Shown here: in pieces, positions 54,601 through 62,586 of the stretch
Numbering within the stretch: position 1 is the stretch's first letter
Layout: every line of letters starts with the position of its first letter
Assembly (NCBI GenBank): GCA_947177165.1
Contig: CAMWTP010000023.1
Coordinates: 1 to 64,000, forward strand
Direction of reading: 5' to 3'
Origin: an uncultured Lachnospiraceae bacterium
GTDB taxonomy: Bacteria > Bacillota > Clostridia > Lachnospirales > Lachnospiraceae
Length of the DNA stretch: 64,000 bases
Made by a program: the position numbers and the translations under genes
The notes under the pieces: model-generated
Database searches by the model: none
The model's input: the letters and a program-made list of their open reading frames with translations, nothing else
What the model was told of the DNA's origin: nothing

Positions 54601-55027
54601 ACCCCGAATCCGGCATCTTTCCTGCATGGCTGAAATACATCATTTTCTTGATTTCAGAATCGTTTTTCCGGACCTCGAAAGCCAGCCCCACACAGCTGCT
54701 CAGATGACTTCCCGTGTCTATAATTTCAAGCACAATGTTTGAACAAAAATCACTCCCGCCGCGGTTGGCTGTGCCGTCTTTCTGCTCTCCCTTAAGATAA
54801 CTCAGCACACTCCGCTTATTCCTGGCATCGTCCGCCGCCTTATTCAGGAAGCTGGACGAAATACTTCCGTACAAAATAACCTGTATTGCGTCCATCACTG
54901 TCGACTTTCCGGACCCGCTCATCCCGCTGAACAGGTTGACATACTCGTGGAATGTCAGCACCTGATGCGTGATTCCGCCCCAGTTATTGAGACACATTCT
55001 CGTAAATATTTTCTTCGCTTTCTTCAC
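51671..55027 (-). CDS. jetC: Wadjet JetC-like SMC/MukB-type ATPase
   Basis: 1,118 aa. N-terminal ATPase half: LNNWGGITHQVLTFHEYVNL then Walker A GMSGSGKST (35-43). Long coiled-coil arms around about 260-470 and 600-800 (Glu/Lys/Arg-rich), separated by a hinge-like part (about 480-590). C-terminal half has a GGEGQ signature (SGGEGQNPKYVALLAGF) and Walker B LVLLDEAFSKMD with ERLQSLI after it. This is the motor of JetABC complexes that extrude DNA loops and recognise circular plasmids. Start: GTG 55027 with GAGGAG 8 bp upstream, inside the end of jetB; ATG 54997 is the alternative. Confidence 0.9.
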   Translation of the reverse strand: MKKAKKIFTRMCLNNWGGITHQVLTFHEYVNLFSGMSGSGKSTVMDAIQVILYGSISSSFLNKAADDARNKRSVLSYLKGEQKDGTANRGGSDFCSNIVLEIIDTGSHLSSCVGLAFEVRKNDSEIKKMMYFSHAGKMPDSGYLTQEGCPYTNQEIRKLVEERANSAENRGRDINRIYPSKEAYTNALYDSLLGYIDGKRFTVMEKSAIALKMTDGTGQFIKDYMFPKNDGDIIGKISEQLGSYRDIQEKIKDMRHRIELLGEVQEAGKRKSAVSTDIIRSRAMIRCTEVMELQDKIAADEEGIQTAAEELVRLEMEKTKLDAEMEEIEKELIQVSADLQSSDLGVKESQLEELVTLQKMYAADSEQWRKVAQGLRKWEEDTVITDYVSNPMLNKIEDFCRGKVDAELCESLKKSIQDARENIDEVLEEYNEQRRELEKEIKELSRLVDDLQNDRKPYPAVLREARAALERRLTDRYGRLIKVNIFADLFNVEDAEWKDAVEGRMGRLKLSLVTEPKYAHDAAALFRGMKKYEEVDLINTDAIAKQNGSVEDNSLYEAVQTEIPYIDACLKRYLGRIQKCHTVEELERVRDGVTPDCYSYSNFIFRHLRKNDYEKYACIGTKVSKTKLAEYQENLLRQETECAERRRRIESLKTAAGFERLDNDAAYFERLSRAGKELDKVTGHIIKLRQDIARLKEGEYRELQERKDRLEEKKKEKKIQQNQNQNLTNERTRMMSQKEGEVNRLRADLDEKRIGYKADTQIEAEITEQLKTRSGQTIRNRLAAQINTLEEKEQEETETLQNARNRFNREYPSVGFNGAEKDNTVYDRLLQDYQNDYEPKYESAFERQCSLIYKSLRENVIATIHGDIKAAKRHTYDINRLLRKTNFADSTYQIKIEPAHDEKGQFYEMLTAPELDSKNVGADVIEGQLSLGEDSFYQKYEQKIKLLTDKFMPIREEDGRVREQRMRDMEEFADYRNYLSFTMYEQVTDENGTVIRENYVDEMAGRDSGGEGQNPKYVALLAGFAMLYNAQNNRDSRIKLVLLDEAFSKMDQERSAVCLKYARKMDLQLIVCVPDERLQSLIQNVDCVYGFRRFQNRISMMHIDKGNYLSMLEGEDGE

Positions 55028-55646
55028 TTGTAAACTCCTCTGACTCCTCCGCATCTTCCACTGCATCCGCATAATTTTTCACCAGCTCATTGATATCCGC
55101 CGATGCGCAGAAAATGTTGATCGTGCTGTATATGTAAATCGGTGAATCATCCTCGAGACTGCCGATTGCTCCCGGAAGTTCTATGATCTGGTGCGTTTTC
55201 AGCATCGCCAGCGCGTCCTGCCATTCCTGTACGGTCAGCTTTCGCGCAAGCAGGTTGGTGCTGCGGCCGACTTCCCTGATTTCCTCCAGACTCGTAACGG
55301 TCGCATTCAGCCCTTCCCCCATAATCTTATCCCTGTAGATCACTTTCAGAATGAGCAGGATGCGCGTGCCGGTCAGCGTCAGTCTGTCCGTCGGCATCCC
55401 CTCGCCCCTGATGCGGAAAATGTGCTCATGCGGGTCATGTACCAGTTCACAGTCAAGCACCGACAGGTAATCCGCGATAAATTCCCTGTGGTTTGCGCAG
55501 ATGCGGTATCGCGGATTGTCCCGCTGCACCAGCGTCACCGGATCACATTTTACCTGCAAAATGCAGGTCTGCCGGAACAGATCCTGTATCGTCTTCTTGA
55601 TTCCTGCCGCCTCACCAGGCGACAGCTCCTCTATGTATCTAATCAT
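54984..55646 (-). CDS. jetB: Wadjet JetB-like (DUF4194, MukE/kite-type) protein
   Basis: 220 aa. Compact winged-helix protein: IKKTIQDLFRQTCILQVKCD, NPRYRICANHREFIADYLSV, RLTLTGTRILLILKVIYRDK and NLLARKLTVQEWQDALAMLK give the DUF4194 pattern of MukE/JetB subunits. Acidic C-terminal tail (SEESEENIYENV). ATG 55646 overlaps the jetA stop by 8 bp and has GGAGG just upstream; its own end overlaps jetC. It bridges the kleisin-like JetA and the SMC heads. Confidence 0.88.
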   Translation of the reverse strand: MIRYIEELSPGEAAGIKKTIQDLFRQTCILQVKCDPVTLVQRDNPRYRICANHREFIADYLSVLDCELVHDPHEHIFRIRGEGMPTDRLTLTGTRILLILKVIYRDKIMGEGLNATVTSLEEIREVGRSTNLLARKLTVQEWQDALAMLKTHQIIELPGAIGSLEDDSPIYIYSTINIFCASADINELVKNYADAVEDAEESEEFTSEESEENIYENVSQ

Positions 55647-57072
55647 CCAATCCTCCGTTTTTTAAATCGATGCTCAGCTCCGTAAACGCAAAACCGTTCT
55701 CACTGTGAAGTTCCTCACCGAGTTTCACATAATCCTGCCCTTCCTGCTTTCCCACGATATCCTGCCACAAAAAGATCATTTTCTCCAAATCCGCAACGGA
55801 TTGCACCGTGTCGGCGGTGGTCTGGAACACGCCGTCTCTCACATTCTTATCGCAGAATGCCTTCAGCTGCTTTTTCGTGTACAGCGGCTTTGGCACAAAA
55901 TCCGTGATTGCGGTATTGTCTGTCTCCTCCTCCCTCTCAATTGCCAAGGGCTCGAACCGGTTTTCCGAACTGTCGCGCCGTCTGTACATACTGTTGTCGT
56001 CAAACATTTTAAACGGCGCTGTCAGACCGATTTTAGCGCGCACGCCGTCCAGTATGGCATCTGGGTCGCTGCTCCTGTCAATCATCTGAATCAGCCGGAG
56101 CACACTGTCCTCCTTTGCCGATCCCTCCTGAAAAATGTACTGGATTCTGGCGAGTGCGCGCTTTGCAAAGATCGCCTTCTGCTCCACAAGCTTGTTATAT
56201 TTGCGTTCAATTAAGTCAAATTCCCGCTCGATTTTGTACACAAGCTCATCGGCCTCCTCATTGTACGTTACTGCCTTTTGGGCACGCAGATATGCAGCAG
56301 TATTCTTTTCACACTGGTTCATGGCGTTCCTCAGCTCTGGTTTTTGTCTGTCATTCTCGTTCAAAATCTGGCTGATCAGCTCCTTCACGGATTCCTTATA
56401 GCGGTAAAAGCTGTCTGTGGTTGTGAGAATGGCATACTTCTCGCTGTCGCTGTTGTTGATCTCATTCACCAGCACCTGCTGTATTTCGATGAAATTTTTA
56501 CTTCTGGAAAGCTTGTCAAAATAGGTGCGCATACCGTTCTGCATACTGGACAGCAGCAGTTCGAGATTTTTGGACGTGTGCAGCGCACTTTTTAATATTT
56601 CGTTGTTTTTTTCCTGATCCGACTGGTAGGTGTACAGCGCACTGTAAACAGAGAGAATGCTCTCCCGCTCCCTGCTGTCATCCTCGCTCTGCAGTTTTTT
56701 GAAAAGCTCCACGTAGAGCTGGCTGTACTCTGGAAATGACAGAATGTAAGTATTCAGCCGTTCATCATAATCGCTCCGCATCCAGCCCCAGCCAATCAGC
56801 GTATTCAGAATCGCGGAGGGCGTTCCCGCCGTCTCAAAAACTGCATTTCCCGCCGGACTCTGTGTCTCCTCGACATCTTCCATCCACTCGATCTGCATCC
56901 CGCTGATCGTCTCGCCGATAATCGACTGCCCTTCCTCGATTGTCAGTCCGGACGCTGTGTAAACCGCGTTGCTTTCATCGTAGACCGCGGTCAGAAACAT
57001 CATGTAGGCATCCATGTTTCTGGTGCGGAATAACTTGTAAAAATCTTTGGGTATTCTCTTTTTTAATAGCAT
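55639..57072 (-). CDS. jetA: Wadjet JetA-like kleisin (PF18982/DUF5716 type)
   Basis: 477 aa. Opens with MLLKKRIPKDFYKLFRTRNM and has TSKNLELLLSSMQNGMRTYF and a long helical middle (about 130-320), as in JetA proteins of the type carrying the DUF5716/JetA domain. N- and C-terminal parts (about 60-110 and 385-470) would bind SMC neck and cap. Expected role: MukF-like kleisin that closes the JetC ring. ATG 57072 lies 11 bp after the lipoprotein stop, with AAGG upstream. The three jet genes overlap, so they are one translation unit. Confidence 0.85.
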   Translation of the reverse strand: MLLKKRIPKDFYKLFRTRNMDAYMMFLTAVYDESNAVYTASGLTIEEGQSIIGETISGMQIEWMEDVEETQSPAGNAVFETAGTPSAILNTLIGWGWMRSDYDERLNTYILSFPEYSQLYVELFKKLQSEDDSRERESILSVYSALYTYQSDQEKNNEILKSALHTSKNLELLLSSMQNGMRTYFDKLSRSKNFIEIQQVLVNEINNSDSEKYAILTTTDSFYRYKESVKELISQILNENDRQKPELRNAMNQCEKNTAAYLRAQKAVTYNEEADELVYKIEREFDLIERKYNKLVEQKAIFAKRALARIQYIFQEGSAKEDSVLRLIQMIDRSSDPDAILDGVRAKIGLTAPFKMFDDNSMYRRRDSSENRFEPLAIEREEETDNTAITDFVPKPLYTKKQLKAFCDKNVRDGVFQTTADTVQSVADLEKMIFLWQDIVGKQEGQDYVKLGEELHSENGFAFTELSIDLKNGGLDD

Positions 57073-57083
57073 GACGGTTGTCC

Positions 57084-57761
57084 TTACTTCCCCTCGGAGA
57101 GCTGTTTTTGGATCGCCTCACAGATCCATTTATTTGAGGAATTGAATTCCACGCGGTTCCATCCCCCGTCCGTGATCAAAGAAATCCTGATCAGCCGGGA
57201 ATCCTGTATGAACTGATCCCAATTTTCCTCATTCAAACCATATTGGTAAAATTCCCAGGGTTCTCTGTAATCTTTCCGTTCGTCTGCCGGGATTACCTCC
57301 GCCACACTTCCGAGTGCCCAACTGGTCACGCTGTCCAGATCTTTCGCCTCATAAGGCATTAAGGTGTCCAAAGCAGAATAAGGATAGTAGAACGTCACGT
57401 CAGGATCTGGTTCACCATACACCTTCTGCATTTCTGCTGACACATGATCCATATCCGCATCCGAAGGGTAAGTGACAAACACCTGCATTAATTTCGGCTC
57501 TCCATTTCCTTCAAAATCATAATACTGGAATTGGATGGATTCCGTCTCTTCGCCAAACAGCTCATATCCCTCTATCACAAATACGTCATCGCGATCATAG
57601 TCCTTGACTGTTTCCTCTGTGACGCCCCACGCATCCATGGCTTCCTCCATGCTCATATCCCATGTCGTCCTGGGAAACTCCAGATTCTCGTTCGCTTCCT
57701 TTTTGCCGCATGAACTTAGCATCGCGGCGGCTATAAATGCTGTTACGATATGTTTCTTCAT
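57084..57761 (-). CDS. Lipoprotein of unknown function leading the jet operon
   Basis: 225 aa. Type II signal peptide: MKKHIVTAFIAAAMLSSC, with lipobox LSSC and Cys at residue 18. The mature part is acidic with YDFEGNGEPKLMQVFVTYPS, EMQKVYGEPDPDV and VEFNSSNKWICEAIQK; no named domain recognised. ATG 57761 has AAAGGAGG 8 bp upstream. Only 11 bp separate it from jetA, which implies co-transcription with the SMC-like genes although the protein should sit outside the membrane. It could be an accident of local gene order. Confidence 0.8.
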   Translation of the reverse strand: MKKHIVTAFIAAAMLSSCGKKEANENLEFPRTTWDMSMEEAMDAWGVTEETVKDYDRDDVFVIEGYELFGEETESIQFQYYDFEGNGEPKLMQVFVTYPSDADMDHVSAEMQKVYGEPDPDVTFYYPYSALDTLMPYEAKDLDSVTSWALGSVAEVIPADERKDYREPWEFYQYGLNEENWDQFIQDSRLIRISLITDGGWNRVEFNSSNKWICEAIQKQLSEGK

Positions 57762-57923
57762 TGATTGGCCTCCTTTTCTCATTATCGTTCTCAATGTAAC
57801 TTTGTAAATTATTTGTACTTCCATATTGCGGCACGCTCAAAACCACTGGAAGCAGACACCCAGTCAGCCATTCGTGCCCTGCCATGCATTTGTTTCATGT
57901 GTATGTTTTCCCTCGCCCGCCGG

Positions 57924-59471
57924 CTATAACCCAACTGTGTATCTGCCGTTCTGCTGCCATGTAATCGTCAAAGGCTGCAAATCGTACTCCGTGATCTCAT
58001 ATCCCTCCGGCGTCAGCGACACGCTAAACTCCGCCATGCCGCCCTTCGTGCAGCTCATTTCCGGCTGGGCGCTGATGTAATTTCCAAGGGAATAGTAGAC
58101 GAGCATCTGGTGTCCGCTGTCATCTGTGAGCATCTCATAAGGCTGCAGCACATGCGGATGCGTGCCGACCACAACATCCACACCACTCTCCAGAAACACC
58201 TGCGTCCACTTCCGCTGAAATTCGTCCGGCTCCTTTGAATACTCCGTTCCCCAATGCGCAAACACAATCACAAAATCCGCCTCGGACTGCGCCTGTGCAA
58301 TATCCTTTTGCACCTTTCCTTCGTCTGAAAACAGATGTACCATATTCGGATTCTCCTCTGGAACACGGATTCCGTTCGTGCCATAGGTGTAGTTCAATAA
58401 CGCAAAGCTGACACCGTTTCTCCGAATCACTGCATATGGTTTGTCCTCCTTTTCATCCGCCGTCTGTATTCCGAGGCATGTTACCTGATTTTCATCAAAA
58501 AAGCGCTTTGTAAAAGTGACTCCCTCCGCCCCTCTGTCAAGCGCGTGGTTGGTCGCACAGGTGACTGCATCAAAGCCTGCATCCACAATCGCCTGCCCCA
58601 CGTTCACCGGCGTGCCAAACCGGGGATAATCGCTCACCATCGCGGGGTCATCTGTCAGCGGTGTCTCCTGATTAATGACGGCGACATCGCTGTCCGAAAT
58701 GATATCCTGCATCTTTTCAAACAGGAAACCAAAGGACTCGTCATTTTGCAGGCCATACTTGTAAATCGGTTCGTGCGCCAGAATATCTCCAAACGCTGTG
58801 AAAGTAATCTTTGTCTCTTCCTTCTTAAACCCCCACGAATCCCACATCCAGCTGGTCATCTGATCGTCGGGAGCGCGAAACCACAGACGCATGTACGGCG
58901 CTTCCTTTCCATTGGAAGTGATATCCGCAACATCCTGTCCCATGTATGAGGACATCCATTTGGGACTGATTTGGTCAGCATTATATTCATATACAAACAG
59001 ATGCTGTGACCATGTATCCTCGTCCTTTTCCACCCAGAATGGCTTGTGCGCTCCATACCGTCCCTGCTTCCAGCACAGAAGGACCAGCTCGTCTGTTTTG
59101 TCGTTGTCGATATCACACGACAGTACTTTTTGCACTTTAACTTCTGCCGGAGATGTCCAGATGACAGTTGTGTCATTTCTGACATTCGTGTCACTTTCGA
59201 CACTTGTGTCATTTTTGCCATTCATGGCACTTTCGACACTTGTGTCATTTCTGACAGTTGTGTCGCTTTTGTCGTTCATATCGTATTTCACGCTGACTGT
59301 CTTGTTGTTTAACTCAATCTCATACTTTCCTGTCGAATCACAAAAGACACTGTCCTCCCATATCACCCAGAACGGTATTCCAGTACTCAAATACACCCCC
59401 ACGCCTGACAGGAGAGTAGCGGCGCTGACCGCTGCCAGCGCCCCAATAATAATCTTCTTACTCCCATTCAT
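57924..59471 (-). CDS. CapA-family (PGA_cap) metallophosphoesterase-like protein
   Basis: 515 aa. One N-terminal membrane anchor (about 5-27), an unusual low-complexity repeat (about 70-107), a VCBS-like segment CDIDNDKTDELVLLCWKQGR, then the CapA domain from about 210: FTAFGDILAHEP, INQETPL, CATNHALDRG, FAHWGTEY and GTHPHVLQP, all metal- or substrate-site motifs of PGA_cap proteins. In Bacilli CapA helps export or anchor poly-gamma-glutamate; here no capB/C neighbours are present. ATG 59471 lies within the last codons of the DUF3160 gene (14-bp overlap). Confidence 0.85.
   Translation of the reverse strand: MNGSKKIIIGALAAVSAATLLSGVGVYLSTGIPFWVIWEDSVFCDSTGKYEIELNNKTVSVKYDMNDKSDTTVRNDTSVESAMNGKNDTSVESDTNVRNDTTVIWTSPAEVKVQKVLSCDIDNDKTDELVLLCWKQGRYGAHKPFWVEKDEDTWSQHLFVYEYNADQISPKWMSSYMGQDVADITSNGKEAPYMRLWFRAPDDQMTSWMWDSWGFKKEETKITFTAFGDILAHEPIYKYGLQNDESFGFLFEKMQDIISDSDVAVINQETPLTDDPAMVSDYPRFGTPVNVGQAIVDAGFDAVTCATNHALDRGAEGVTFTKRFFDENQVTCLGIQTADEKEDKPYAVIRRNGVSFALLNYTYGTNGIRVPEENPNMVHLFSDEGKVQKDIAQAQSEADFVIVFAHWGTEYSKEPDEFQRKWTQVFLESGVDVVVGTHPHVLQPYEMLTDDSGHQMLVYYSLGNYISAQPEMSCTKGGMAEFSVSLTPEGYEITEYDLQPLTITWQQNGRYTVGL
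59163..59276 (-). repeat. 18-bp (6-aa) tandem repeats in the CapA-like gene
   Basis: Six hexapeptide units of the type NDTSVE / SDTNVR / NDTTVR in a row, one diverged (SAMNGK). A 36-bp higher-order unit is visible (NDTSVE occurs twice exactly). Located between membrane anchor and enzyme domain, so it acts as a spacer and may vary in length. Confidence 0.85.
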
Positions 59472-61719
59472 ACTGGTATCGGTAACTCTCCGTCCAGTCT
59501 GGTCTCTGAACCGGTTTGTCATAATTGTAGTTTCCATTCTCGTCCGCCTGGATTCCCATCATCTGACGCCACTTTGTGTCGGTCAGTCTGTCGCCCGACG
59601 GCCATGGGAACTGGTAAAACGAATAGACACTTCCCCTTGCGACCTTGATTATCCCGTCAACGCTGACCACCACATAAATCTCAGAAGGATTTCCAGTCGC
59701 AACCTCAAGCGCCAACCCATTGTCAGGATCAGTCGCGATATCTGCGACGATCGCCGCCGGATATTCAGGCGTGTCGAAATACTCGTCGCCAAACATATCC
59801 TTTGCCGCCTCATACCAGAAATGCTCAATGTTCCCGCCATAACTTCTGATAAATTCATATTCCCCGTCTGTCAGGACTTCGTCCTGAAGCTCCTTGTTGG
59901 AAATCACAAGCAGCTGCTCCGCAATCTCACACAGACGTGATAGGTTCTCTTCATCCGACGCGGCAAGCATACCATACTTTTTGAGTCCCTCCGCTGTCTG
60001 GCTGGAAAGCGCTGCAAAACGCTCATACACAAGCGGCTCCGGCTCGACGTATCCCCTGTCGTCAGGCTCCTGATCCAGGCCGCCGCCCATCTCTGCGATC
60101 ACCTGCTTTGCGTACAGTATCGTGTCATGCTTTAACTCCGCATAGCTTCCGGCAAAACACTCGAGATTCTTCTTGGTCCACTCCTCGTTCTGCATGAACA
60201 CGGGATACCCTTCGCCTTTCACCTCAAGCAACGGGCGTAGCGTGTTGAGCCAGCCTGCATAGAGACTTGCAGACCACAGCATCGGATTGTCCTGCGCCAG
60301 CCCTTCCCTGAGCTTTGACATATTTTCCATATATCCTTCATAGTCTGCCGCTCCCTTTTCCTCAAGGATTGCAAGTGCCATATCACTGCCGAGCGCTGCC
60401 GGCACATCGAGTGTGTCTGGAAGCATCCGCTTCTCTCCCGCGCTGTTTCTCTGTACATTCTGATAAATCAGCCGCTGCATCACCGCCGCATCTATCGTAA
60501 AGCGCTGTCCCATAAACCGGAACCCGGGAATCACATTCTCCTCGTCCTCCCCGATCGGTATCGAGTTAATCTGCGGCGCGGGGAGATTTGCTGTCGCATC
60601 GTGAAACTGCAAAAACGCTTCTGCATTTCCCGCCAAATCACTGACTGCAAAATCATCGCCGTATGCCTTTTTCATGATCGGTGCATACTCGCACACGCCA
60701 AGATCATCACTCGCACCTGCAAAGAAGGAAGTCACCGCATAGACCGATTCCCACAGACGATAGGCCTCCGCGTCGTCCGTGAGTGCTTTTGTGATCAGAA
60801 GCGCGCTTCTGTCCATATCCTCCGCTTCCTGCGTGAAATGAATCCGCCCATACCACATCATCGCCCTGAAATAACGCTCCAGCTGCTCGTCACCCTCGTA
60901 ATATCCGCGCGGAATATACTGCGAATAATCCTCGTGTTCGGTGGTGATCTGCGATGCCGCAATGCCCTCCGCGCTGCTGATATGATCAAGCTCATACGCC
61001 ACGATCTCCGCCACGTCTCCGTTCACCGTGGCACTGTCATCCAGCAGTTTCAGGCCAACTGTAAAAAATGCCACATTCCGCTTTGCCGCTTCCTCCCACT
61101 CGCTGCCCTTTAACTGCTCATACTGGGTAGTGCTGTCGTCGAGCATTCGTCTGCCCAGTGCGGCCACACTATCCGACAGATAATTTTTCTCGATGTTTTT
61201 GAGCAGGTACGCAAAATATAAATGATATGTGTGCATCAGCGAATCGACTGTCACAAAACTCGGAATCATTTCATATCTGTTGATCTCATAAATTTCAAAA
61301 AACTCCGCCCCGGCGCTGCCGCACACCACAAAGCCGTTCTTTGCCAGCTTATCCGCCATCTCCTGATTGTTCTGCAATACATAAAACTGCCACAGGTTTT
61401 CGATATTGCCAAGGTCTGCGTCCACTGTATAGGGCGCCACGTCAGGCGTCACACTGACAGAATCGCGCTGCACTGTCGTCTGCAGCAGCAGCGGACGCGC
61501 ACCTGCATACAAATTGTTCTGCTGTCCTTTCTGCCCATTCTCCCCTTCCATCTCCGATAACATGATATCTTCATACTGTACTGTCTCGCCGGGATTTGTC
61601 TCCTTTTCTGCCGGTTTTGGCGATGCGCAGCCGCCGAGCATGCTCACCGCCACAGTCAGCGCCGCTGCCTTCCTGAACCTGCATTTCATATTTGTCTTCT
61701 TTTTCACAATTAACAACAC
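59458..61719 (-). CDS. DUF3160 lipoprotein
   Basis: 753 aa. Signal peptide with lipobox: AALTVAVSMLGGC, then an acidic linker and the DUF3160 domain (about 110-750): FEIYEINRYEMIPSFVTVDS, MHTYHLYFAYLLKNIE, MMWYGRIHFTQEAED, GFRFMGQRFTIDAAV. Function unknown; extracellular or membrane-tethered. Start: GTG 61719 (GGAGG 3 bp upstream, tight), GTG 61707 or ATG 61689 are alternatives; the Lys-rich KKKTNMKCRFRK stretch fits a signal n-region either way. Overlaps the CapA-like gene by 14 bp, so they form an operon. Confidence 0.87.
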   Translation of the reverse strand: MLLIVKKKTNMKCRFRKAAALTVAVSMLGGCASPKPAEKETNPGETVQYEDIMLSEMEGENGQKGQQNNLYAGARPLLLQTTVQRDSVSVTPDVAPYTVDADLGNIENLWQFYVLQNNQEMADKLAKNGFVVCGSAGAEFFEIYEINRYEMIPSFVTVDSLMHTYHLYFAYLLKNIEKNYLSDSVAALGRRMLDDSTTQYEQLKGSEWEEAAKRNVAFFTVGLKLLDDSATVNGDVAEIVAYELDHISSAEGIAASQITTEHEDYSQYIPRGYYEGDEQLERYFRAMMWYGRIHFTQEAEDMDRSALLITKALTDDAEAYRLWESVYAVTSFFAGASDDLGVCEYAPIMKKAYGDDFAVSDLAGNAEAFLQFHDATANLPAPQINSIPIGEDEENVIPGFRFMGQRFTIDAAVMQRLIYQNVQRNSAGEKRMLPDTLDVPAALGSDMALAILEEKGAADYEGYMENMSKLREGLAQDNPMLWSASLYAGWLNTLRPLLEVKGEGYPVFMQNEEWTKKNLECFAGSYAELKHDTILYAKQVIAEMGGGLDQEPDDRGYVEPEPLVYERFAALSSQTAEGLKKYGMLAASDEENLSRLCEIAEQLLVISNKELQDEVLTDGEYEFIRSYGGNIEHFWYEAAKDMFGDEYFDTPEYPAAIVADIATDPDNGLALEVATGNPSEIYVVVSVDGIIKVARGSVYSFYQFPWPSGDRLTDTKWRQMMGIQADENGNYNYDKPVQRPDWTESYRYQYEWE

Positions 61720-61809
61720 TCTCCTCCCTTTACCAGTATATATAAAACCATTTTAACATCATGTTCAGAATATGTAAACAAAGGAATTTACCTGCCGTTC
61801 CTGTCAAAC

Positions 61810-61852
61810 AAAAGTCTGGTGCAAAGCCGTCTCCGCCTTACACCAGACTTTT
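61810..61852. terminator. Bidirectional terminator after rubrerythrin
   Basis: AAAAGTCTGGTG (61810-61821) and CACCAGACTTTT (61841-61852), a perfect 12-bp stem. 10 bp after the rubrerythrin stop at 61863. Confidence 0.9.
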
Positions 61853-61862
61853 CATGCAATAA

Positions 61863-62402
61863 TTAATAATTCTCCGCCTGCACCTCGAAATAGCTCTGCG
61901 GGTGATTGCACACCGGGCATACCTCAGGCGCTTTTGTGCCCACTACAATATGTCCGCAGTTGCGGCACTCCCACACCTTGACTTCGCTCTTCTCAAATAC
62001 CGCTGCCGTCTCCACATTCTTTAACAGCGCGCGATACCGCTCCTCATGGTGCTTCTCGATCTCGCCTACTGCGCGGAACTTGGCAGCAAGCTCAGGAAAT
62101 CCCTCCGCCTCTGCAGTCTTTGCGAAGTCCTCATACATATCAGTCCACTCATAGTTCTCTCCGTTTGCCGCCGCATCCAGATTTTCCGCTGTACTGCCAA
62201 TCCCCTGCAGCTCCTTGAGCCACAACTTGGCGTGTTCCTTCTCGTTGTCAGCTGTCTTTAAGAAAATCGAGGAAATCTGCTCATATCCCTCCTTCTTTGC
62301 CACGGAAGCAAAATAAGTGTACTTGTTGCGCGCCTGGGACTCACCTGCAAAAGCAGCCTCAAGATTTTTCTCTGTCTGTGTTCCTGCGTATTTGTTTGCC
62401 AT
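61863..62402 (-). CDS. rbr: Rubrerythrin
   Basis: 179 aa. Ferritin-like diiron domain (about 1-130): [20 protein letters not shown] (first iron-ligand Glu), NEKEHAKLW (ExxH), [10 protein letters not shown] (second ExxH). C-terminal rubredoxin-like domain: [10 protein letters not shown] and [12 protein letters not shown] give the CxxC pair that binds iron. NADH-dependent hydrogen peroxide reduction in anaerobes. ATG 62402 or the adjacent ATG 62405 could start it (AGGAG 9 or 6 bp upstream). Monocistronic. Confidence 0.95.
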   Translation of the reverse strand: MANKYAGTQTEKNLEAAFAGESQARNKYTYFASVAKKEGYEQISSIFLKTADNEKEHAKLWLKELQGIGSTAENLDAAANGENYEWTDMYEDFAKTAEAEGFPELAAKFRAVGEIEKHHEERYRALLKNVETAAVFEKSEVKVWECRNCGHIVVGTKAPEVCPVCNHPQSYFEVQAENY

Positions 62403-62536
62403 CATTTCATTCTCCTGTTCTCTTTTTATTCGCCAATTTGTTGATGCACCGTTACAATTCAGCCCAGAACTTTGCGCTTTTCTGAAAAATGTATACGCAA
62501 AACGCACTGGCCGGAATGTATCAGCTGCTATCTCCC

Positions 62537-62564
62537 ATTATACCTTATTTCCAGTTTTTGACAA
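62537..62564 (-). promoter_or_regulatory. Promoter of the rubrerythrin gene
   Basis: Minus strand TTGTCA (62564-62559), 16-bp spacer, TATAAT (62542-62537), about 130 nt before the start codon. Confidence 0.6.
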
Positions 62565-62586
62565 TCATTTTATCGTCTTATCTTCA

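Noticed and set aside
59163-59276. Possible CRISPR or iteron array
   Set aside because: In-frame 18-bp coding repeats inside the CapA-like gene.
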